Positions 1 to 64,000 of a stretch of DNA of 64,000 nt are shown here, piece after piece. The notes under the pieces are model-generated. The model was not told where the DNA came from, searched no databases, and saw only the letters and a list, made by a program, of their open reading frames with translations. The stretch lies in assembly GCA_024760905.1 (NCBI GenBank), contig CM045750.1, positions 13,902,919 through 13,966,918 on the forward strand, given 5' to 3'. This stretch comes from Plotosus lineatus (taxonomy: Eukaryota > Chordata > Actinopteri > Siluriformes > Plotosidae). How positions within the stretch are numbered: the first letter of the stretch is position 1; every line of letters starts with the position of its first letter. The position numbers and the translations under genes are program-made.

Positions 1-1635
1 ATAAAGTCTCACTTCATTATACAGTACAATATTCAATGGGCAAACTGTCAGAGCATGAGATATGCAGCGTGGATTAATTCTTGATGGTTAATTCTTCCTA
101 TAGGGCAGCGTTCCCTAAAATTCAAGGACCCCCCCAGAGGTCCATGAAGATCATCATGGAGTCTAAAAATGCTCTCTCAATCACCAGCAGGTACGCGATT
201 CCTAGGATTGAGGAAGCTGGTTCATCCCTTGTGGGCAGCGAAGAGAAATATTGGTCATGTTGATCTTAGTGTGGCGCTTGAGAGCATGGCTGGACATGTC
301 TGTGTGGCTCTTTTGTAAGCCCTCACTGCATCTTTGGGCGATACCTTCTTTCAGAAGCAGGGTGGTGCAGGGAAAGGAGACTAGATGCAGATCCAAGGCT
401 GAGGTTTATTTCAAATAATAAAACAAGCAAATAGAAATACCAAAACAAGGAAAACCAAAGGACAAGCGCACTTAAACATTCCCACTCAGGATAAGGCACC
501 CCGGACTGATGGGTGTGCAACTGGCCAAAAGACGGAGTGCCAACTAGACTGATATAAACAGGCAAAAACAACAGCAGGAACAATCAGATAAAAATAAATG
601 GACTAATGGACATTAGGCAACTCAACATACAGACAACCCCAGCTGTGTTCTTGAATAATGTCAATGCCTCGTGAGGAGGTGAACGTTTAAAGACCATCCA
701 TTTAAAGCAAGAACTGGTTCGATTAGATTTCATTAACAGTACCATCTTACAGCCATTCTGTACAGAGGAATACACTCAGATCCCTCAGAGCTGATGTACA
801 GGACTGATCAACAGTCACCACCAATGATTATTTATATTTATTACTGCATAAGGGGGGTCTGAAAACAAATGTGCACTTACTTTTGCAAATCACAGATATT
901 AATACTGGAACCGTAAAGGGTTCTCTAACCTTAAAAAAATAATAACTGTAACAACTATGCGTTAAAAGAGAGATGAATATGAATGGTGGTGAATGTCAAC
1001 TCCAACTGTGGCTGAGGCAAGTTTTCACATTACAGAGCTCGGGAGCTGTGTGGGCTCCAAGCAGAGCTAAACACTGAACAGTGTGTATCTCAAGGATTGT
1101 TTCCAATTCAGAATATACTACACAGAAACCCAAGTAAACCGTGTTTAAAAACATGACACTGATGACGCTGGATACTTCAAGTGAACATGGAAAACTGGGA
1201 GCTGCGTCTTTTATTCAAGAACTATCCATTTTGGGTAATGTTTTTTGTAGTTAAATTTCCAGAGCCCACCAATCAGACCACAACATTATTCTACAGTACT
1301 GTATATATTAATAATTTTCTGCTCCTCCGCATATTTACATTCAGATTTCGACCAGTAAAAGTAAGCAATTTATTCTGAATGTGTATGCATTTGTGCTTAC
1401 ATCTGGAACTTAAGCACTCAAGCATGAATGCACAAGGTTTGAACTGTACTGTACATGTAAATTTTGAATGTACGATTATATAAACTGACAGAGAGATGAA
1501 AAAAATTCTGTACAGCACTGACTTCCATTCCGTTTGTGTTCCATATTATGTTAGGCTTAGTTGCAATAAGAAATAAAGTGGTCCAAACAAGTAACCCTGG
1601 CCTCCATGTACCCACACATCATATTGATTTATACA

Positions 1636-1638
1636 CAC

Positions 1639-1675
<37 letters not shown>

Positions 1676-1796
1676 GATGATGATGATGATGATGATAATG
1701 ATGATGATCATCATCATCATCATCTTATTATATTATTATTATTATTATTTTATCATCATCATCATTATTGTTATCGCAATTAATATTAGTATAACA

Positions 1797-1827
<31 letters not shown>

Positions 1828-1978
1828 TATCATCATCAGCATTAATGTTATCGCAAATAATGTTAGTATAACATTGTTGTTATTGTTGTTGTTATTATTA
1901 TTATTATCATCATCATCATCATCATCATCATCATTATCATCATCATCATCATTATTATTATTTGCATAATATGTTGTC
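1636..1978. repeat. Compound triplet-repeat tract with a palindromic core
   Basis: Runs of AAT, ATG, ATC, ATT and TTG triplets. (AAT)n-AAG-(ATG)n meets (ATC)n-TTA-(ATT)n at a GATC centre near 1706-1709, giving a hairpin of roughly 45-70 bp per arm. Open frames here are homopolymers of Asn, Met, Ile, Leu or Asp and are not genes. Confidence 0.9.
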
Positions 1979-2554
1979 CTATGTTTCATGTGGCGTGGCT
2001 ACGTTTTTCCAGCATGGTACGGATAAATAGAAAAAAGGAAAAGGCTGACCTAGAACTGTCAGACACTTCCAGTGTATACAGCACATGCCCCCCACTGCAG
2101 CATCACTCTCTACTTAGCTCGCTCCCCATCTCGCACTGTCCGGCACCTCCTATCGTGTAACTTATCCCACTGCTGCTCTATATCAAGCATGTAATCCTCA
2201 CATCACCACACGCTCCATATTTTCTTCCTCTCTTATCAACCTCCAACACGGCGAACTACTAAAAAAAGATGACAATTTGCAAGGTTTTTTTTCTCCTTAT
2301 AAATATATAAAAAATGCAAATATGGCCTGTTGGTTTTCTTATTGTTAAATTCTGTTGGTAATTTGGGTTGCTTTTTACCCTTTGTGTGCTATATTTCTCA
2401 AAAATAGAAAACGATCATAATTATATGTAACTATATATAGATATACTGCCCTGCCATGGCCTGGCAAGTTGTCCAGGGTGTAATTCTGCCTTCCCCCTGA
2501 GTCTTCTCTGACATGGCTCCCCGTGATACTAATTAGGATTATGCTGTTCAAAAA

Positions 2555-2557
<3 letters not shown>

Positions 2558-2630
<73 letters not shown>
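2558..2630. repeat. (AT)n microsatellite
   Basis: About 36 uninterrupted AT units. Confidence 0.95.
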
Positions 2631-2634
<4 letters not shown>

Positions 2635-2884
2635 GTACAATTTTGTTTAATTAGAACTATGTCAATGACTAAAACGGTAAATAAATTATCTATCAGATCT
2701 GCAACTATAGTGTTTTAGTCCCATTCAAAAGACAGAAATAATCTCATTAATTTCTTCATCAAAATCATCAACCTGTGTGTTTGATGACATGTTTCTTTAA
2801 ATAAATATTATCAGAAGTGATCAACCCTTTATTAAATGTAATACATTTTTCCCTTAGCACTGATTATGTCCCTAAATCCTTTTA

Positions 2885-3980
2885 ACTATCAGTTATCAAA
2901 CCTCTGATTAAAAAACCTGATCTTGACCCACAACAGCTGTCCAACTGTAGACCTCCCTTTAATCTCTAAGATCTGACAAAAAGCTGTAGCACAGCAGTTA
3001 GGTTTTACGCCCCATCATAGAACAGAGACAGCACTCGTTAGGGTGGTAAATGATCTACTGGTGGCCTCTGACCACGGCTGTGTCTCCCTGCTGGTGCTAC
3101 TTGACCATAGTGCAGACTTTGACACTATTGATCATACGATTCTCCTTAACGGATTAGAAAAAGTTGTTGGAGTTAAAGGAATGGCCCTCTCATGTTTTAA
3201 ATGTTTTTTAACTGACCGTGATCAATTTGTAGATGAAAATAGTGATTTCTCTGTATGTTCTAATGTTATGTTTGGTGTGCCAAAGTTTCTGTCCAAGGCC
3301 AATTGCTATTCTGTCTATATACAGTACACTCCCTTTGGGTGTTCTGATCATGGTACTAGCTTTCATTGTTATGCTGACGACACACAGTTATACATTTTAG
3401 CAAAGCCATGTGAGAGAAATCAACGAAATAAAGTTTAGAAACGTATAAAGGACATTATACACTGCAGGCTTACAAACTTCCTCTTTTTAAACTCTGATAA
3501 GACAGAAGTACTTGTACTTGGATCTCAGGCAGCTAGAAATAAGGTTTCAGATTATGAAATAAGTTGAGAGAATGTTTCATTTTCATCGTGCGCAGCAGTA
3601 AAGGTCCTTGGAGTGATTATTGACGTTGGTCTTACTATAACTAGAAAACACGAGCATATCATTACCCCGATCTTATTTACACTGCACTGGCTCAAAGTTA
3701 AATTTCTAATCAAATACAAAACAATACTTTTAACTTATAAAGCACTTAATTGTCTCGCACTACATCTTAGTGAACTTCTTGTTTTTTATGATCCGGCACG
3801 CCCCCTTAGATCACAAGGTACAGGATGCTTAGTGATACCTTGTCTAATGTGAACTACTGCAGGGTCAGAGCTTTCTCTTGCAAAGCCCCACAGTTATGGA
3901 AGAGCCTTCCATTTAATGTTCGGGACTCGGACGCAGTCTCTGTTTTTAAGACGAGGCTGAAAACTTACTTGTTTCGTTAA
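2885..3980 (+). mobile_element. L2/jockey-type LINE reverse-transcriptase remnant
   Basis: Plus-strand fragments in several frames show reverse-transcriptase blocks in the right order: SLLVLLDHSADFDTIDHTIL, GVKGMALSCFKCFLTDRDQF, FHCYADDTQLYI (the catalytic YADD), and a C-terminal LCKAPQLWKSLPFNVRDSDA ...FKTRLKTYLFR-stop ending at 3980. The 5' part is missing and frames are broken, so this is dead. The block wording resembles fish L2/Maui-type elements; the clade assignment is inference. Confidence 0.75.
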
Positions 3981-4275
3981 GAATTTTGTTAATAGCCTTT
4001 TATTAGGTAAAGGAGTAGATCTGGGGGTCTCAGACATAGAGAATTTTGGTAAACTGTGATGTTGGTATGCTGTCACTCCCTCAGTCTACATACTCACCCA
4101 GGTAAGTTGATCGTAGGGTGGCTGATTGCCCAGTGGCACAGGGTCCCCTCATGTCTGTATTCCTTCTTGTGCTATATGCTATATAGCTATGGTGCTATAG
4201 CCAGTCTTGGCGGAGTCCGTGCTTGCACTCAGCAGTAATAAATTATTTTTCAAATTATACTATTGAGTTTACCTA

Positions 4276-4279
<4 letters not shown>

Positions 4280-4324
<45 letters not shown>
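4280..4324. repeat. (CT)n microsatellite
   Basis: About 22 uninterrupted CT units; reading frames through it encode meaningless Arg-Glu repeats. Confidence 0.95.
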
Positions 4325-4327
<3 letters not shown>

Positions 4328-5847
4328 CTCTGTGTTTTTGTTGAGGTACACATTCTCCTTCTGAGATGCCATTGATTGATTCTGAGCCTTCTGCTTTCTG
4401 AGTACTGTGGTCTGTTCTGGTATGCTGATGCTAGCTGGAGCTCGTCTTGGAAGTCCCACCCTCCTGCTAATGAAGATCTAGATAGACTTGGATGTGCACT
4501 CATAAACTGTGAAGATAACTTTTCAGTGGTGGTGATATACACTCTTTTCCCACAATTATTTAGGACTAACAGTCGTGGTATAACCAACCGGACTTTATGT
4601 TGGACTGTAGTGAACTTTCTCATAAATAGTTTGTATCTTTATAGTTTCCCACAAATGAGGATGGGTTTCCCTTTTGGGCCTGGTTCCTCTCACGGTTTCT
4701 TCTTCACATCTACTGAGCTAGTATTTTCCTCATCACTATCACCATGGCGACGCTTATTGGGGATGTGTAAGGTTGTACAAAATGTTTAATGTATTAAATA
4801 CTTTGTAATCTCTTACTTTAATGGTGTAAAGCTGCTTTGCAACTGTGTTAATTGTAAAACGCACTAAACAAATAAAACTGACTTGAAATAGATTTGAATT
4901 AAATTGCCATCTCTTAGCGAGTTTAATGATTAAATGTATTAACATTGGGAAAGTTTGTTCATTTAATATAAAATAAGTAATACTAAGAATAGTACAAGTA
5001 ATACTTTTAATAATACTATTTAATATACTTTTATAAAATTGTAAAAATATACTTTTAATAAAACTATTTCGTGCAGGCTGATAGCTTTTCTTATCAGCCA
5101 GTTAGTAAAGTCTGTGGACCTCCAGAAAGATACGTGGCATACACATCACTTTTCCATGTTCCCTGGAGACCTGGTCATTGACCAGTGACTTTTATTTGTC
5201 CTTTTAATCTAAATTAAAGTCATATGATTTCAAGAAACTAATTTAATCTACATGAAGAAGATTTCCAAGGTTTGAAGGCTGGAACTCCATGATGAACTGA
5301 ATATATGATTGTGGATAGAATCCAGGTAATAATAGAAATGGTTTCTATCCATCTATACAGTAATTAGGTCAAAGGACAGTAAGGCCTTTTGTTGAGTGTC
5401 CCTTTATCTTTTTCTTTTTAATTTACCTTTCTACAAAATTTATTTGAAATGACTGAATCAGTATGTGATTGAAGTACGTGCAGACCTTCAGCTTTATTTC
5501 AGGTCATTTAAGCTAATAATAATAATAATATTCCAATAGCGATTGTTATACAGGGTTCCCCATTTTCAGAAGCTCAAAAGTAATTTGACAAATGCTTGAT
5601 GGGCAGTTTCTTCATTATTTCATTACCCATTAAGAAGATAAAAGGTCTGGAGTTGATTCCAATTACTCAATTTGTATTTAGTAACTGTTTATGTTCCCAA
5701 TATGTGTTCCAAAGATGCAGAAAATCAAGTCATGGAGATGATCATTAGGCTGAAAAAAAAAAGAATGAAAGAGACAGCACAAACTCTATGAGCAGCCAAC
5801 GAAATATACTAATACGTTCCTTAAAATAAGTAATGCTTTCATTTTAC

Positions 5848-6110
5848 CATTAATCCTAATTAACATCTCAGCCAACTCTGGGCGAGGGCAGAGTACACCA
5901 TAGACAGCTCGCCAGGCGCAGAAAAACACTGACAGCTATGCAGCCTATGTCAGCAATAATTCTTTTCATCACTATCATCACAGACGGTGAAAGACATGGC
6001 CAGTCTTTGATAATCCAGTTATCTCCACAGGGGAGGCAACAGTGACAACCCAGTGATCGTGGGGCTTGAACCCCCAACCTTGGGATCAGTAATCTGGCAC
6101 CCTACCACTG
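5848..6110 (-). repeat. tRNA-SINE, tail A, degenerate
   Basis: The minus strand has the tRNA-like head (GGTTGGGGGTTCAAGCCCCA), the TATCAAAG/CATGTCTTTCACCGTCTGT body and the CTCTGCCCTCGCCCAGAG tail. The head is interrupted at its outer end by the RTE copy at 6117-6686. Confidence 0.82.
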
Positions 6111-6116
6111 ATCAAT

Positions 6117-6686
6117 CTTCTTTTCCTTTCGGCTGTTCCCTTCAGGGGTCGCCACAGCAAATGATCTGCCTCCATCTCTCCCTATCCTCTGCATCTTCTA
6201 CTCTTACTCCAACGACCTTCATGTCCGCCTTCACCGCATCCATAAATCTTCTCTTTGGTCTTCCTCTGGGCCTTTTGCCTGGTAGTTCCAACCTCAGCAT
6301 CCTACTGCCAATATACTCACTATCCCTCCTCTGTACATGTCCAAACCATCTCAATCTAGCCTCTCTGACTTTGTCTCCAAAACATCTAACATGTGCTGTC
6401 CCTCTGATGTACTCATTTCTGATCCTATCCATCCTCGTTACTCCCAAAGAGAACCTCAACATTTTCATCTCTGCTACCTCCAACTCTGACTCCTGTCTTT
6501 TCCCCAGGGCCACTGTCTCTAAACCATACAACATCGCTGGCCTCATCACCGTCTTGTACACTTTTCCCTTCATTCTTGCCGAGACTCTCCTATCACACAT
6601 CACACCGGACACTTTTCTCCATCCATTCCAACCTGCCTGCACGCGCTTCTTCACCTCTTTTCCACACTCTCCATTGCTCTACCACT
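6117..6686 (-). mobile_element. 5'-truncated RTE copy inserted in a SINE head
   Basis: On the minus strand it reads RVQAGWNGWRKVSGVMCDRR through MLYGLETVALGKRQE and GTAHVRCFGDKVREARLRWF to CGDP, with the same 3' end as the full-length element. An 18-bp duplication ACCCTACCACTGATCAAT (6099-6116, 6687-6704) flanks it. The duplicated bases belong to the tRNA-like head of the SINE at 5848-6110. Confidence 0.88.
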
Positions 6687-7125
6687 ACCCTACCACTGAT
6701 CAATAACTTCCCAAAAGCAATGCATTATTAACCCTTTATCGCACAAATTATTTTTTGCAGTTAAAAAAAAATTATCACTAGTTTTTCCTAATCAAAAAGC
6801 CTAAGGAAACACCCTGAACACATTTTTTCTACCAAATTATAATACCACTAATAATAATAATAATAATAATAACAAATAACAACACTCTCACAAATTCGTA
6901 AACAACACAATCCTGCGCAATCAAGGTCATCTCACAGCTGACTGAGGCACGTGGGACCAAGCTGTGTTGCATCAGGCGATGCCACAACAAGCATAGAACA
7001 TGTTCTGAACAGTAGCAGCACTGAGTACAATGCATCTAGTAGTTATTAGCATTTTTGAAAGAGGACCATATGGTCCTGTTGGGCATTAAAGGGTTAAGCA
7101 TAATAACACCAAAAGTCCTAAACTG

Positions 7126-7250
7126 GCTGTGAAGGCCTGGCGAGCTGTCTAGCGTGTACCCTGCCCTCGCCCAGAGTCGGCTGAGATGGGCGCTAGCCTC
7201 CCCACAACCCTAATTAGGATTAAACATTTCAGAAAATTCGTGAATGAATG
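7126..7250 (+). repeat. tRNA-SINE tail A, 5' truncated
   Basis: Only the tail domain remains: GGCCTGGCGAGCTGTCTAGC through ACCCTAATTAGGATTAAACA and GTGAATGAATGAG. Confidence 0.8.
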
Positions 7251-8205
7251 AGTCCTAAACTGGATGATCGTAGATTTTTCCCCTGATGAAGGAAAACCCA
7301 TTCAAAACATCCCACCATGTCGAGGAGACAGAATTATATGATGATCAAATTATAAAACCAAGTGATCCATTCACAAATCTGACTGATGAGGGTTTATCTC
7401 AAAAAGATGCTAAACCCGGGGAATAGCAAATTGCAGAAAGGCCAAAAAAGGCTTTGCTAGAAAGTCTTATAGTCTAAACAAGCTTTACAAATGGAAGTAT
7501 AAATGCAAGACTCAATGATTTATTTTTATTACACGGAGGAGGCACATCAGTGAGCACACTGTGACTTGGCAGATGCATTGCACCAGTAACCCAACAGGAA
7601 GTAGCAATGTGTTGATTGACACTTCAGGCACAGATGAATATGGCTACTGGGGAGGAATGCATGTGTTTATTATTTCTAAATCAAAGGCAGCAAAAAAAAT
7701 AAAAGAAAGAAAAAAAAGGAAAACAAAAAGACCGGAGATGAAACGTCTGATGGCGCGTACACACAAGGTGACATAAATGTTCCTCCTTGTCAGACATGAC
7801 GCAACTAAAGAGCTTTGTAATTTATAGACTGAAAAAAGAAAGATCCGACACAAGCAGCAGCTGAATGTATCCAGCGGAAAGATTTGATAAAGCATCACAA
7901 GTGGGGAAAGTCAGCATTTGATCAGGAAGGAGTTCTGGCCATCATTGAATGTAAAGGATTTGCTATTTAGAATTAAAAGATGATGGTAACATTTGCATTG
8001 TTAACTTCTAAAATTACTTTTGACTATCTGAAAATAAGGGACTACAGATAAAGAGGTTGAAATTCCTAAATGTTCAATGTAATATTTGTGTTCTACGACT
8101 TAAAATAAAGTGGGAATTTACACTTCAATCAAATCTCAACTGCTTCTTTTCAAATCCACAAATGTGTACAGATATTCTGGTGCAGAAGAAAGTAAACTTT
8201 ACTCA

Positions 8206-62955
<54,750 letters not shown>

Positions 62956-64000
62956 CTTTGAGGAAAAGCTTCCTTGCACATACGAATGTGTAATCCTGTA
63001 CTAATTAAAAACCTCGACTGTTTAAGGACTTCATCAGAAAATCTTCAAAAGCCATTCCAGAAACGAAGACTGGAACAACCATTCCTCATAATTACTCCAA
63101 GTTATTACCCGATTCAAATGATGATACGCACGTTGGTTCCAACAGCAGCACAGTGTAGCAGCGTCAGAGAAATCTGTCAAATCACATTTTAGATTATGTC
63201 ATTATAGAAGGTACAGCTGAATATTTTATACACACACTTATCCAAAACAGACAGCCAAACTGTAGTCTGAGATTCAATTCATTGCTTTAGCGGGAGTGCA
63301 TCCACATCCGGTTAGTAAACAAACAGCTGTTCAATATGAGAAATGAGATCGTGTGCACTAGTGTACCACAAACACTCACTAACAAATTTACGAGCAACAT
63401 TATACCAATACTCAGGACTAATACTGAGAACCCCCACCACCTTGTTTTCACATCATCATCTATTCTTGGAAACATTCCTTTTAGACGGACGTACATGTTG
63501 ACCTGATTGCATCACAAAATTCCTGCAGATTTTTCAAGTGTGCTTTAATGTCGTGACTCTACCACACTATTTTACTGCGTCCTAAAGAGGTTCTGTTGGA
63601 TTCAAATCATGTGACACGAAGACCACTGAATAATACTGAACTCATTTCTATGTTCTTTTTATGTAGAGATTTCCATTTGAAAAGAATTCTGCTTTGTGAT
63701 AGTGTGGACTATCGCACTGTAAATACTGTAGTAAATAAAGGATGCATAAACTGTGGCTACAAATTGATGCATATGAATAGCATTGATACGGAATTAGTCT
63801 ATGAACTTAGTCTGTGAAATAATGATTGGCATTACTGGGTCCAAAGTACAGCAAGAAAACATTCCCAACATCATGACGCCACCCAACCAATCATGCTGAG
63901 GGGTTTTTTTTTGTTTTTTTTTAGTGTGCAAATCCCCGGTTTTGATGAGCCTGTGTCCCCTGCACCCTCAGCTTTCTCTTCCTGAAGTGTTGTAAGCCCG
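62956..64000. promoter_or_regulatory. 5' flank / presumed 5' UTR and promoter side of diaph2
   Basis: The 1 kb upstream of the diaph2 start codon has no recognisable coding region, transposon or obvious CpG island. A poly-T run lies near 63903-63922. Any 5' UTR or promoter of diaph2 must be here or further right, but I see no convincing TATA box or initiator. Confidence 0.35.

Noticed and set aside
1536..1989. Open frames of poly-Asn/Met/Ile/Leu/Asp on both strands
   Set aside because: They are translations of the triplet microsatellite, with no conserved protein sequence.
6053..6706. 217-codon plus-strand open frame
   Set aside because: Antisense of the RTE C-terminal coding region; Ser/Pro/Leu-rich composition reflects the opposite strand.
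62977..62979. Upstream GTG start extending diaph2 by eight residues
   Set aside because: Vertebrate genes rarely start at GTG, and the ATG at 62955 has a strong Kozak context.

Overview
The window is vertebrate nuclear DNA, almost certainly from a ray-finned (teleost) fish. The evidence is a spliced, intron-rich vertebrate gene embedded in a typical fish repeat load: an RTE-type LINE, L2- and L1-type LINE remnants, Tc1-like, Tigger/pogo-like and hAT-like DNA transposons, a very abundant tRNA-derived SINE, and long (CA)n, (CT)n and (AT)n tracts. No genus can be assigned from what is visible. There are no prokaryotic genes, CRISPR arrays or operons.

One protein-coding gene is supported. It lies on the minus strand and runs from a start codon at 62955 to past the left edge. 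It is the 5' half of diaph2, a diaphanous-related formin. Twelve coding exons, all joined by usable splice sites in a single continuous frame, encode about 424 residues: a short basic N-terminus, the Rho-GTPase-binding/diaphanous inhibitory (armadillo-like) region, and the start of the dimerization domain. The coiled coil, FH1, FH2 and DAD parts must lie left of position 1. Eleven introns range from 82 bp to about 12.7 kb. Intron 11 (8324-17400) has all the marks of a minor-spliceosome (U12) AT-AC intron. The acceptor of exon 10 lies directly behind a 45-nt (UG)n tract.

Everything else is intronic or 5'-flanking. Layout from left to right: 1-8206 is intron 12 (triplet-repeat palindrome, L2 remnant, SINE with a nested RTE copy). 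8324-17400 is the U12 intron (an RTE copy split by a TA-flanked element, and a nearly complete 3.2-kb RTE LINE with a perfect 19-bp duplication). 17514-35000 holds exons 5-10 and many SINEs, Tc1-like and Tigger-like elements. 35112-48459 holds an unannotated small hairpin, an L1-type remnant and a long palindromic MITE. 48637-62868 holds a hAT-like element with a captured interior, a Tc1 deletion derivative and a long inverted repeat. 62956-64000 is the 5' flank.

The SINE is the richest repeat story. More than 25 copies share one tRNA-like head and body but end in at least three different tails. One tail (B) matches two separate parts of the RTE LINE in the same window. Many insertions keep target-site duplications, so the order of several nested insertions can be read directly. 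No undescribed functional system is demonstrated. The best leads are the U12 intron, the UG tract, the alternative-tail SINEs and the 75-nt hairpin at 36043-36117.
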